64,000 bases of DNA. Source: Halobacteroides halobius DSM 5150. GTDB lineage: Bacteria; Bacillota; Halanaerobiia; Halobacteroidales; Halobacteroidaceae. Of this stretch, positions 15,855-25,072 are shown in pieces (the first letter of the stretch is position 1; every line of letters starts with the position of its first letter). The stretch is from the NCBI RefSeq assembly GCF_000328625.1, contig NC_019978.1, positions 930,001 to 994,000 on the forward strand, read 5' to 3'. A program made the position numbers and the translations under genes. A model generated the notes under the pieces. It was given only the letters and a program-made list of their open reading frames with translations. It had not been told where the DNA came from and did no database searches.

Positions 15855-16811
15855 ATGGAATTAGAAATAATGAGTTTGAAATTTACTTTAGTAGCAGAAG
15901 ATACAATAAAGTTGCCTCAGCATCCTGGTTCAACATTCCGGGGTGCTTTTGGGCATGGCTTACGAGAGATAGCTTGTAATATAGAGGAGACAAAATGTAA
16001 AGAGTGTGATTTAAAGAGTAGTTGTGCTTATTCATTATTATTTAATCCATTTTTAGTAGGTAAAGAAAAGTTTAGAAATTCTAAGCGTTTTAAAGATAAG
16101 CCACGTCCATTTGTTTTCAAACCTTTAACTAATAGAAAAGAGGTTTTTAGAGAAGGTGAGCAGATAGAGTTTAAATTAAATTTATTTGGTTATCTTGATA
16201 GATTTTTGCCTTATATTATTAAAGCATGGAAGTATTTAGAAAACCAAGGAATTGGCATTGGAAGAGGTAAATTTGTTTTATCAGAAGTTTGGAATCTAAA
16301 TCAAGTTGCAGGTAAGCAAGAGCGAGTATATTCTAAGGATTTTGGTTTTAATCAGATGACAGAAGCTAAAATTACCAAGGAAGATGTTAAGCAGTTTCAA
16401 AATATTTTTACATCCAATAGTATATGTTTGAAATTGGTTACTCCAACATTACTTAAATATAAAGGAGAATTTGTTGATAAGATAGAATTTCATACATTAA
16501 TGAGAAATTTATTTAGAAGGTTAACTAGTTTAAGTTTGTTTTATGGTGAAGAACAGCTTGATATTGACTTTGGTTCTTATCTTGATCAAGCTGAAGAAAT
16601 TGAATTAGTTAAAGATAATACTAGTTGGCAGAGTTGGGAGCGTTACTCTAATCGTCAAAATAAAAGGATAAAAATGAAAGGTTTAGTAGGAGAAGTAGAA
16701 TATAAAGGTAACTTAGAAAAATTTTTATCTTATTTGATATTAGGCCAATATGTTAATGTAGGTAAGAATACTGTTTTTGGATTAGGGAATTATAAATTAA
16801 TAAAGAATTAG
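15855..16811 (+). CDS. cas6: Cas6 pre-crRNA endoribonuclease
   Basis: The 318-residue RAMP protein has PGSTFRGAFGHGLREIAC, a four-cysteine stretch (CKECDLKSSC) and LFNPF near the N-terminus. It also has the GIGIGRGKF loop and a C-terminal GLVGEVEYKGNLEKFLSYLILGQ followed by VGKNTVFGLGNY, all matching the PF10040-type Cas6 of clostridial and archaeal systems. Cas6 cuts each repeat 8 nt upstream of the spacer. It would process both arrays and, by the same logic, the mini-array RNA. Last gene of the operon. Confidence 0.9.
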   Translation: MELEIMSLKFTLVAEDTIKLPQHPGSTFRGAFGHGLREIACNIEETKCKECDLKSSCAYSLLFNPFLVGKEKFRNSKRFKDKPRPFVFKPLTNRKEVFREGEQIEFKLNLFGYLDRFLPYIIKAWKYLENQGIGIGRGKFVLSEVWNLNQVAGKQERVYSKDFGFNQMTEAKITKEDVKQFQNIFTSNSICLKLVTPTLLKYKGEFVDKIEFHTLMRNLFRRLTSLSLFYGEEQLDIDFGSYLDQAEEIELVKDNTSWQSWERYSNRQNKRIKMKGLVGEVEYKGNLEKFLSYLILGQYVNVGKNTVFGLGNYKLIKN

Positions 16812-16884
16812 ATTTAAGAATAGATTTGCAATTAAATCTAAGGTTGTTGCAGGATTTAAGGTTAGAATCAAGAAGATTAAGCAT

Positions 16885-17121
16885 AGAGATAGATTGCTAT
16901 TTTCGCAAAGCTATCTCAAAAGACTTTTTTGTAATAATTTCAGACTGGATTGTTAGTATATAAAATGCTGGTCAGCCTAAGAATAATAGTGGTTGAGGGT
17001 AATTTCGCAAACTCCTAGGGTTTCTGTGCAAGATTCGGTTTGCGAAAATATAGAACGCTTTAGAAGCAAGTAACTGCTGTAAACCCTTGGTATCATAGGG
17101 TTGAAATTTTTATATCGCGCG
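16885..17121 (+). promoter_or_regulatory. Leader of CRISPR array 2
   Basis: Similar over its whole length to leader 1: TTTTCGCAAA (16900), GTGGTTGAG, TTTCGCAAA (17003), ACTCCTAGGG, AGATTCGGTTTGCGAAAA (ending 17048), ATCATAGGGTTG and CGCGCG at the first repeat. The gap from cas6 (16812) to the array holds no supported gene. Confidence 0.85.
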
Positions 17122-18433
17122 GTTACAAACCTTGCTCCGTTAAGTAGGAGACTGAAAGCTAGATGAGCGGATGGGGAGTACAATCAGACATAAGTTACAA
17201 ACCTTGCTCCGTTAAGTAGGAGACTGAAAGTACGGCGATGATCAAAAGAATGGGTTAGATCAATTTCGTTACAAACCTTGCTCCGTTAAGTAGGAGACTG
17301 AAAGCCTGTTTCCTTGACTTGTAATGTTAGTTTTCTGCCGTCGTTACAAACCTTGCTCCGTTAAGTAGGAGACTGAAAGCCTACATAACATTATATATAA
17401 AATTACCGTTTTTTTAATGTTACAAACCTTGCTCCGTTAAGTAGGAGACTGAAAGGTACAGGAGTGGCGATCAGAACAGACGAAAGCCTTAACGTTACAA
17501 ACCTTGCTCCGTTAAGTAGGAGACTGAAAGCAATTCTCATTCCAAGCTTTGTAAGCCATAGCTGCTACGTTACAAACCTTGCTCCGTTAAGTAGGAGACT
17601 GAAAGACGACAGGGGATGAGTGATAGAAATATTAGTATAGTTGGTTACAAACCTTGCTCCGTTAAGTAGGAGACTGAAAGAATAAGTGATGAAATAAGTG
17701 TGACAGCTGGCAAGAGTTACAAACCTTGCTCCGTTAAGTAGGAGACTGAAAGGGTTACTTAACATGGGAAGCTCAACTTAATGCTAACTGTTACAAACCT
17801 TGCTCCGTTAAGTAGGAGACTGAAAGCGGAATCAGAATAGCAGTTGGAACCAGTTTGACGTAGACGGTTACAAACCTTGCTCCGTTAAGTAGGAGACTGA
17901 AAGGCCATTAGAAAGACAGGAAGTTATTCAGTAGACAATCAAGAGTTACAAACCTTGCTCCGTTAAGTAGGAGACTGAAAGTCTTTTTATTCTCCAGCTC
18001 TAATTTTTGCTTTTCTTCTGTTACAAACCTTGCTCCGTTAAGTAGGAGACTGAAAGATTTATTATTAGGATTTTTTCGTTCGATTAAGTAGCCGTTACAA
18101 ACCTTGCTCCGTTAAGTAGGAGACTGAAAGACTATTGCTTTAAGCTCCGGTTTGATTTTTTTAAACTTTGTTACAAACCTTGCTCCGTTAAGTAGGAGAC
18201 TGAAAGCACATTAAGAGTCGTGCTCCATCATTAGTCAAAGCACCTTGTTACAAACCTTGCTCCGTTAAGTAGGAGACTGAAAGCTAATTCTTCCTTAGCA
18301 AACTTCTGTAGGTCTAACTCTGTTACAAACCTTGCTCCGTTAAGTAGGAGACTGAAAGCTAATTCTTCCTTAGCAAACTTCTGTAGGTCTAACTCTGTTA
18401 CAAACCTTGCTCCGTTAAGTAGGAGACTGAAAG
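17122..18433 (+). CRISPR. CRISPR array 2: 18 repeats, 17 spacers
   Basis: The repeat is 37 nt and identical to array 1 except for G instead of A at position 13 (CCTTGCTCC). All 18 copies I read have the G. The last two spacers (18284-18321 and 18359-18396) are identical. Spacers are 35-40 nt. The leader is on the left. The array ends 154 nt before miaB. Confidence 0.98.
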
Positions 18434-18587
18434 ATATAAGTTAAGTTACAAGCTTATTTATTAAAGCTAAAGCGTATAAAATAAGATAGTTTTGCAATGT
18501 TATCTTTCTATGGTATAATATTATTTAGGCTAAAACAAATAATAAACTTGAGTTTATATAGATGATAGGATAAAAGGAGCGATACAT

Positions 18588-19916
18588 ATGTCAACAGAGG
18601 GAAGATATTTCATAAGGACCTACGGGTGTCAGATGAATGAACATGATTCAGAAAAATTAGCTGGAGTTTTAAAGGATATAGGGTATAAGCCAGCTGATGA
18701 ATTAGCAAAAGCAGATGTTATTATTTTAAATACTTGTTGTGTGCGAGAAAATGCTGAGCTTAAGGTTTTTGGAAAGCTTGGTGAAATAAAACAGATAAAA
18801 AAAGAAAATCCAGGTTTGATTGTAGGAATTTGTGGTTGTATGATGCAACAAGAAGAGGTAGTAAATAAGATAAAGCAAAGATATAATTTTGTTGATATTG
18901 TTTTTGGGACACATAATATTCATCGTTTTCCTGAGCTATTACAAGAGATTAAAGCTGAAAATCAAAGTTTAGTTGAAGTTTGGGATGATTCTAGAGAAGT
19001 AATTGGTGATATGCCAACAAACCGTGAGGAAGATCACAAAGCTAAGGTTAATATTATTCACGGTTGTGATAATTATTGTACCTACTGTATTGTTCCGTAT
19101 GTAAGAGGAAGTGAAAGAAGTAGATCACAAGAAGATATTATTAAGGAAATTAAAAAATTAGTAGCTGATGGAGTTAAAGAAGTAATGTTACTGGGGCAGA
19201 ATGTTAATTCTTACGGAAAAGATCTAGGTCAAGATTTAGATTTTGCTGACTTATTAACTGCGGTAAATAAAATTAAGGGATTACCTAGAATTAGATTTAT
19301 GACTTCACATCCACGAGATTTTAGTGATAAATTAATTGAAGCTGTAACTAATTTAGAAAATGTTTGTGAACACTTCCATCTGCCAATTCAATCAGGAAGT
19401 GATAAACTTTTAAAAAAGATGAATCGTGGTTATACTAAAGAGGAATACTTAGATTTAGTGACAAAACTAAAAGCTAAAAATCCTAAAGCAGCAATTAGTA
19501 CTGATCTTATTGTTGGATTTCCTGGAGAGACGGAAGAAGATTTTGCTGAAACTATGGAATTATACAAGCAGGTAAGATTTGATAGAGCATTTACTTTTAT
19601 TTATTCTAAGCGAACAGGAACCCCAGCTGCTAAAATGGAAGAACAAGTTCCAGAAGAAAAGAAAAAAGAACGCCACCAAAGGTTATTAGATTTACAAAGT
19701 AAGATTGGATTAGAAGAAAATAAGAAATTAAAAGGTGAAATAGTAGAAGTTTTAGTGGACGGGCCAAGCAAAAAAGACCCTAATAAGTTATCTGGTAGAA
19801 CCAGAACTGATAAGATTGTTATCATCGAATCGGATCAAGATTTGACAGGCGAGATAATTAATGTTAAGATAAACAAGGCACAAAGTTGGACTTTATTTGG
19901 TAAGATTGTAAATTAA
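18588..19916 (+). CDS. miaB: tRNA-2-methylthio-N6-isopentenyladenosine synthase MiaB
   Basis: This radical SAM methylthiotransferase modifies A37 of tRNAs already isopentenylated by MiaA, which is encoded downstream. The 442 residues comprise the N-terminal UPF0004 domain (RTYGCQMNEHDSE, with cysteines at TCCVREN and GCMMQQ), the radical SAM cluster HGCDNYCTYCIVPYVRG (CxxxCxxC) and a C-terminal TRAM domain (EIVEVLVDG...). ATG 18588 follows AAAGGAGCGATACAT. A TATAAT-type promoter is likely at about 18510-18530. Confidence 0.96.
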   Translation: MSTEGRYFIRTYGCQMNEHDSEKLAGVLKDIGYKPADELAKADVIILNTCCVRENAELKVFGKLGEIKQIKKENPGLIVGICGCMMQQEEVVNKIKQRYNFVDIVFGTHNIHRFPELLQEIKAENQSLVEVWDDSREVIGDMPTNREEDHKAKVNIIHGCDNYCTYCIVPYVRGSERSRSQEDIIKEIKKLVADGVKEVMLLGQNVNSYGKDLGQDLDFADLLTAVNKIKGLPRIRFMTSHPRDFSDKLIEAVTNLENVCEHFHLPIQSGSDKLLKKMNRGYTKEEYLDLVTKLKAKNPKAAISTDLIVGFPGETEEDFAETMELYKQVRFDRAFTFIYSKRTGTPAAKMEEQVPEEKKKERHQRLLDLQSKIGLEENKKLKGEIVEVLVDGPSKKDPNKLSGRTRTDKIVIIESDQDLTGEIINVKINKAQSWTLFGKIVN

Positions 19917-19933
19917 GAAAGGGGATTTTACTT

Positions 19934-20302
19934 ATGGCAATTATGGAAAAAGCACAAAATTTAGCTGATGCTATTGTTAATTCGGAAGAATATAGTAACC
20001 TAAGGGATGCTGAAGCAGAAGTATCTAAAGATGAGTCTGCACAGCAACTTCTACAGCAATATCAAGCTGAACAAAGAAAATTACAAATGGCACAAATGAA
20101 TGGGCAAGAAGTAAATGAAGATATGAAAAATGATCTACAAGCACTTCAAGCTAAAATGCAAGAGAATACTAAAGTTAAAGAACTAATGGATGCGCAACAG
20201 AAGTTTAATAAAGTAATGGAAACTGTTAATAAAGTTATCTCTGGAGCTTTAAGTCCAGAAGAAGAAAATGATGCTGAAGGATGCGGTGGCGGTTGCTGCT
20301 AA
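19934..20302 (+). CDS. ylbF: YlbF/YmcA family regulator (RicF-like)
   Basis: The 122-residue helical protein starts MEKAQNLADAIVNSEEYSNL and is rich in Gln and Lys. It ends with EGCGGGCC, a cysteine cluster that in the RicAFT complex helps hold [4Fe-4S] centres. In Bacillus the complex affects mRNA maturation, sporulation, competence and biofilm. It sits 17 nt after miaB; miaB neighbours ymcA in Bacillus, so the pairing is conserved in kind. Confidence 0.82.
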   Translation: MAIMEKAQNLADAIVNSEEYSNLRDAEAEVSKDESAQQLLQQYQAEQRKLQMAQMNGQEVNEDMKNDLQALQAKMQENTKVKELMDAQQKFNKVMETVNKVISGALSPEEENDAEGCGGGCC

Positions 20303-20314
20303 CCTCATCAATTA

Positions 20315-20349
20315 ACCTCTAAGCCAATTGGCTTAGAGGTTTTTTATTT
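20315..20349 (+). terminator. Terminator after ylbF
   Basis: A perfect 13-bp palindrome (ACCTCTAAGCCAA with its complement, 20315-20340) is followed by TTTTTTATTT. It ends the miaB-ylbF transcript. Confidence 0.93.
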
Positions 20350-20432
20350 ATCTAGAGTATGATATAATAAAGCCTATAGCTTAAAATTTAGCATAATAGA
20401 TATTGTTAATTAGGATACTAGGAGGGAGAAAA

Positions 20433-23069
20433 GTGTCGGATTTAACACCATTGATGCAGCAGTATTTTTCAATAAAAGATAATTATCAAGAAGAGATTTT
20501 ATTCTTTAGATTAGGTGATTTTTATGAGATGTTTGCTAAGGATGCTCAAATAGCAGCAAGAGAATTAGAATTGACCCTCACTGCTCGCAACAAAGGAAGT
20601 GGAGAAGAAACTCCAATGGCTGGAGTACCTTGTAAATCTGCTGAATCCTATATAGCTCAATTAATTGAGATGGGGTATAAGGTAGCAATTTGTGAACAGG
20701 TAGAAGACCCTAAGGCAACAAGTGGATTAGTAAAAAGAGAGGTAGTAAGGGTTGTGACGCCAGGTACAGTGGTTAATAATGACTTATTAGAGGATAAGGA
20801 TAATAATTATTTAGCTGCTATAATAGGAAATCAGGATGGTTTTGGTTTCGCTGTAGTTGATGTTTCTACAGGTGAATTTGTGACTACTCAATTAGACGGG
20901 CCAACCCAAATAAATAAAGTAATTGATGAACTATCACGGATTAATCCAGCAGAAATATTATTAGATAATAAAGTAGAAGAAACGGAAGAAATTATAGAAT
21001 TTATTGATAATCAGTTAAATCCTATTTTATCTAAGACTAAAGAAGGCTTTACAACCAAAGAAGCTTATAGATTATTAACTGATCAATTTGATGTAGTTAA
21101 TTTAGAAGGATTTGGTTGTGAAGAGTTACCGTTAGCTATCCAGGCTGCTGGAGCAATCTTAGATTTTTTAGTTGAAACGCAAAAGAGAAGTTTAAATCAT
21201 ATTAATCAATTAGCAACTTATTCAACGACTGATTATATGGTTTTAGATGCTAATACACGCAGAAATTTAGAACTAACTCAAACAATGCGTGATAAAAGTA
21301 AACGAGGCAGTCTATTATGGGTCCTAGATCAAACAGTAACAGCTATGGGAGGACGAAAGCTAAAAAAGTGGGTTGAACAACCCCTATTAGAATTAGACAG
21401 GATTGAATACCGTCTCGATGCGGTTGAAGAAATTACCAAGAATATTTTTGCTAAAGAAGAGCTTAAAGAATTATTAACAGAAGTATATGATATTGAGCGA
21501 TTATTAGGTAAGATTATTTATGGGTCTGCTAATGCTCGTGATTTGATATCTTTAAAAAGCTCTTTACATATTTTACCTGAGGTTAAAGAGGTTTTAGACC
21601 AATTTAAGACGCCTAAATTAAAAAAGTTACAAGATAATTTAGATAAACTAGAAGATGTAGCTTGCTTAATTGAAAATTCTATTAAAGAAGACCCACCAAC
21701 TACTTTAACGGAAGGAAGTATTATTAAAAAAGGATATGATAATCAGTTAGATGAATTATTAGAGGCTATGGAAAATGGTAAGCAATGGATTATAGATTTA
21801 CAAAAGCAAGAGCGAGAAAGAACCGGAATTAGCTCTTTAAAAGTAGGTCATAATAAAGTCCATGGTTATTATATTGAGGTAACTAAAGCTAATTTAGATG
21901 CTGTACCTGAGGATTACGTTAGAAAACAAACTTTAAGTAACAGTGAACGTTATATTACTCCTGAATTAAAGGATAAAGAATCAGTAATTTTAGGGGCTCA
22001 GGAGAATAGTAAGGAATTAGAGTATAAATTGTTTGTTGAAATTAGAGATAAAGTAGCTCAAGAGACAGAAAGAATTCAAAAATCTGCCACTATATTAGCC
22101 CAATTAGATGCTTTATTATCTTTAGCTGAAGTAGCCTTAAATAATGATTATACTAAACCGCAATTAAATACTGATGATCAAATTGATATTGAGGCTGGTC
22201 GTCATCCTGTAGTAGAAGAGATGATGGAGGAAGAAGTTTTTGTACCGAATGATACTTATCTTGATCAGCAAAGTGATCGGTTTGGAATTATTACTGGTCC
22301 TAATATGTCAGGAAAATCAACTTATATGCGCCAAGTAGCTTTGATTGTTTTATTGGCCCAGATAGGTAGTTTTGTACCAGCAGATAAAGCAAAGTTAAGT
22401 ATTGTAGACCGGATTTTTACTCGAGTAGGAGCTTCTGATGATTTAACTACAGGACAGAGTACATTTATGGTGGAGATGAATGAAGTAGCAAATATTTTAA
22501 ATAATGCTACTGCTAATAGCTTAATTATTTTAGATGAAGTAGGTCGTGGGACAAGTACTTATGATGGCTTAAGTATTGCTTGGGCCGTAACTGAATATAT
22601 TTCTAATCCAGAAAAGATTGGGGCCAAGTCTTTATTTGCCACCCACTATCATGAATTAACTGAACTAGAGGAGAGACTGCCTGGGGTTAGAAATTATAAT
22701 GTAGCTGTTAAAGAAGAAGGTGATGATGTGGTCTTTTTACATAAGATTATCCCAGGAGAAGCCAACCAAAGTTATGGGATTGAAGTAGCCAAATTAGCAG
22801 GAGTACCAAGTGAAGTAACTAATCGCTCCAAAGAGATTTTAGACTGGTTAGAAGAGGAAGAAGACAAGAAGGTTACAGAAGATACAAACCAATCGCAAAA
22901 GAAAGAAAACCAGATTAAAGAAGAAGCAGGACAATTGGCCCTATTCCAAGGCCAGACTAGTGAGGTAGTCCAAAAGTTAAGTAAATTAGATATTATGTCT
23001 TTAACTCCTTTAGAAGCAATGAATAAACTACATCAATTACAACAAAAGGCCCAAGAAGAGGTTAATTGA
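20433..23069 (+). CDS. mutS: DNA mismatch repair protein MutS
   Basis: The 878-residue ATPase recognises mismatches. The N-terminal mismatch-binding Phe-x-Glu motif lies in the RLGDFYEMFAKDA region, followed by connector, lever and clamp domains. The ATPase has Walker A GPNMSGKST (about 622), Walker B LIILDEVGRGTST and the ATHYHELTEL motif. GTG 20433 was chosen because GGAGGGAGAAAA lies just before it and MSDLTPLMQQYF is the usual N-terminus. MutL follows. Confidence 0.96.
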   Translation: MSDLTPLMQQYFSIKDNYQEEILFFRLGDFYEMFAKDAQIAARELELTLTARNKGSGEETPMAGVPCKSAESYIAQLIEMGYKVAICEQVEDPKATSGLVKREVVRVVTPGTVVNNDLLEDKDNNYLAAIIGNQDGFGFAVVDVSTGEFVTTQLDGPTQINKVIDELSRINPAEILLDNKVEETEEIIEFIDNQLNPILSKTKEGFTTKEAYRLLTDQFDVVNLEGFGCEELPLAIQAAGAILDFLVETQKRSLNHINQLATYSTTDYMVLDANTRRNLELTQTMRDKSKRGSLLWVLDQTVTAMGGRKLKKWVEQPLLELDRIEYRLDAVEEITKNIFAKEELKELLTEVYDIERLLGKIIYGSANARDLISLKSSLHILPEVKEVLDQFKTPKLKKLQDNLDKLEDVACLIENSIKEDPPTTLTEGSIIKKGYDNQLDELLEAMENGKQWIIDLQKQERERTGISSLKVGHNKVHGYYIEVTKANLDAVPEDYVRKQTLSNSERYITPELKDKESVILGAQENSKELEYKLFVEIRDKVAQETERIQKSATILAQLDALLSLAEVALNNDYTKPQLNTDDQIDIEAGRHPVVEEMMEEEVFVPNDTYLDQQSDRFGIITGPNMSGKSTYMRQVALIVLLAQIGSFVPADKAKLSIVDRIFTRVGASDDLTTGQSTFMVEMNEVANILNNATANSLIILDEVGRGTSTYDGLSIAWAVTEYISNPEKIGAKSLFATHYHELTELEERLPGVRNYNVAVKEEGDDVVFLHKIIPGEANQSYGIEVAKLAGVPSEVTNRSKEILDWLEEEEDKKVTEDTNQSQKKENQIKEEAGQLALFQGQTSEVVQKLSKLDIMSLTPLEAMNKLHQLQQKAQEEVN

Positions 23070-23138
23070 TAATGAATAATGAACAATTTACAATTAGAGT
23101 TCAAAAGCATAAACCATTATATTTAATAAATGTAGAGA

Positions 23139-23185
23139 CAGGGCGTGCCCTGTATATGGTTTTAATTGTACATTGTCAATTGTTA
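23139..23185. repeat. Palindromic element and dispersed AT-rich repeat between mutS and mutL
   Basis: ACAGGGCGTGCCCTGT (23139-23154) is a perfect 16-bp palindrome preceded by GTAGAG. It is followed by ATTGTACATTGTCAATTG, related to the repeats flanking array 1. Both look like small dispersed intergenic elements; the hairpin could attenuate readthrough into mutL. Confidence 0.5.
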
Positions 23186-23214
23186 ATTATAAATTAGATT
23201 GGGAGGTGAAGCTA

Positions 23215-25050
23215 GTGGGCCAAATCCAAATTTTATCAAAAGAAGTAGCTAATAAAATAGCAGCTGGGGAGGTAGTTGAAAGACCTGCTTCAGTAGTTAA
23301 AGAATTAGTAGAAAATTCAATTGACGCTGGAAGTAGCAAAATAGAAGTTAAAGTAAAAAATGGTGGAAAAGATTTAATCCAAATTATTGATAATGGGGTA
23401 GGTTTAGCTGAAGATGAGGTTAAATTAGCTTTTCAACGCCATGCTACTAGTAAGATTAGTCGGGCTAATGATTTATTTACTTTACGAACTTTAGGGTTTA
23501 GAGGGGAAGCTTTGCCAAGTATTGCTGCTGTATCTAAAGTAGAGATGATTAGTAAGACTGAAGATAGTTTAAGTGGAACAAGACTACAGATAGTCGGAGG
23601 AGAAGTTAAAGCAAGAGAGAGTTGTGGTTGTAGAAAAGGAACTAATATTATAGTACGTGATCTTTTCTTTAATACTCCAGTTAGATATAAATATTTAAAG
23701 CAGACTTCGACTGAAATTGGCCATATAAGTGATATCATTAATCGACTTAGTTTAGCTTATCCTAAGATTAGTTTTTCTTTAATGCATAATGATCGTCAGA
23801 TTGTAGAGACTACAGGAAATGGAAATTTATTAGATGTAATTTTTAATATTTATGGTCGGGATGTAGCTAAAGAGATGATTGAGGTTGACTATCAGGATAA
23901 TTATATGCAATTAACTGGCTATATCTCTAAACCTACTATAACCCGCTCTTCTAGGCGCCACCAGTCTTATTTTGTTAATGATAGATTTATTAAAAGTGGT
24001 TTAATGAGTAAAGCAGTTAAAGAAGCCTACCATACTTTATTAACCATTGATCGTTATCCAATTGTAGTTCTTAAGTTAAAATTAAATCCAGTCCATGTAG
24101 ATGTTAATATTCATCCTACGAAGTTGCAGGCTAAATTTAGTCGGGGGAATGTAGTTTATGAATTAGTTAAAGATGGTGTTAGTAAGGCAATTAAAGAAAG
24201 TGATTTAGTTCCTAAACTAAAGTTAGAAGAAAATGATAAGCAACAAAAAATTAACCAAAAAAAGAAGGTTAAAAAAGAGGAATTTAAGCAGGATGAATTG
24301 AATTTAAAGACTAGTAACACAAATAATACAAAACCTAACACAGGTAATGTTTCTAGCCGAGATACTAAAAAGGAGCGGGCTGAAAAAATTGACAAATTAT
24401 TTAGAGTAGATCAGCCTCAAGTAGAGAATAATAATAAAAAGTCTAAGATAAAAGAAGAAGCGGATAATTATAATGATAAATTTAATCTAGTAGCACTTGG
24501 TCAAATCCATCAAACTTATATTGTAGCTCAAGGACAAGATGGGATGTATATTATAGACCAGCATGCCGCTCATGAAAGGATTATTTATGACCAATTATTA
24601 AGTAAGTTTAAGAAACAAGAGATTCAGATTCAAGAATTATTAGTACCCTTGCAATTAGATCTTACTTACCAAGAAGTCCAATTGTTAAAAGAAAGGAAGG
24701 AAAGATTAGAGGGATTAGGTTTTAATTTAGAGGAATTTGGGGAAAGTAGTTATTTAGTTAGAGGAGTACCAATTCAACTTTATAATTTAGATGATAAACA
24801 ATTGATTTTAGATAGTATAGATAATTTATTAGCTCAAGAGGTTACAGAAAATTATCAATTGGTAGAAGGATTTATCACTATGATGGCTTGTAAAACAGCT
24901 ATTAAAGGTGGAGATAAGTTATCAACGACTGAGATGAATCATTTATTAGGACAGATTAAAGAGTATGATGTAACTAATTGTCCTCATGGAAGACCAGTAA
25001 TGATGCATTTAGGAAAAAAAGAATTAGAAAAGAAATTTAAAAGAAGATAA
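23215..25050 (+). CDS. mutL: DNA mismatch repair protein MutL
   Basis: The 611-residue protein has a GHKL ATPase N-terminus (IAAGEVVERPASVVKELVEN, DNGVG, TLGFRGEAL), a polar Lys/Asn-rich linker (about 335-415) and a C-terminal endonuclease domain with DQHAAHERI (about 448), ACKTAIKGGDKL and CPHGRPV. Those motifs belong to MutL proteins that nick DNA, as in organisms without MutH. GTG 23215 is preferred because GGGAGGTG is 6 nt away. Confidence 0.95.
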   Translation: MGQIQILSKEVANKIAAGEVVERPASVVKELVENSIDAGSSKIEVKVKNGGKDLIQIIDNGVGLAEDEVKLAFQRHATSKISRANDLFTLRTLGFRGEALPSIAAVSKVEMISKTEDSLSGTRLQIVGGEVKARESCGCRKGTNIIVRDLFFNTPVRYKYLKQTSTEIGHISDIINRLSLAYPKISFSLMHNDRQIVETTGNGNLLDVIFNIYGRDVAKEMIEVDYQDNYMQLTGYISKPTITRSSRRHQSYFVNDRFIKSGLMSKAVKEAYHTLLTIDRYPIVVLKLKLNPVHVDVNIHPTKLQAKFSRGNVVYELVKDGVSKAIKESDLVPKLKLEENDKQQKINQKKKVKKEEFKQDELNLKTSNTNNTKPNTGNVSSRDTKKERAEKIDKLFRVDQPQVENNNKKSKIKEEADNYNDKFNLVALGQIHQTYIVAQGQDGMYIIDQHAAHERIIYDQLLSKFKKQEIQIQELLVPLQLDLTYQEVQLLKERKERLEGLGFNLEEFGESSYLVRGVPIQLYNLDDKQLILDSIDNLLAQEVTENYQLVEGFITMMACKTAIKGGDKLSTTEMNHLLGQIKEYDVTNCPHGRPVMMHLGKKELEKKFKRR

Positions 25051-25072
25051 AATTAGTTAGAAGGGGGATATT

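Noticed and set aside
16977-17765. Minus-strand open frames across array 2
   Set aside because: They are read through repeats and spacers (the translated repeat SLLLNGARFVT recurs), with no ribosome sites; artefacts of a repeat without in-frame stops.
5878-18433. Self-targeting spacers against genes in this window
   Set aside because: I compared spacers with neighbouring sequence by eye and saw no long match other than the mini-array case; a proper search would be an alignment of all spacers to the full genome.
23433-23738. 101-residue minus-strand frame inside mutL, and similar antisense frames in other genes
   Set aside because: Each lies wholly inside a strongly supported gene on the other strand, lacks a ribosome site and has no recognisable domain.
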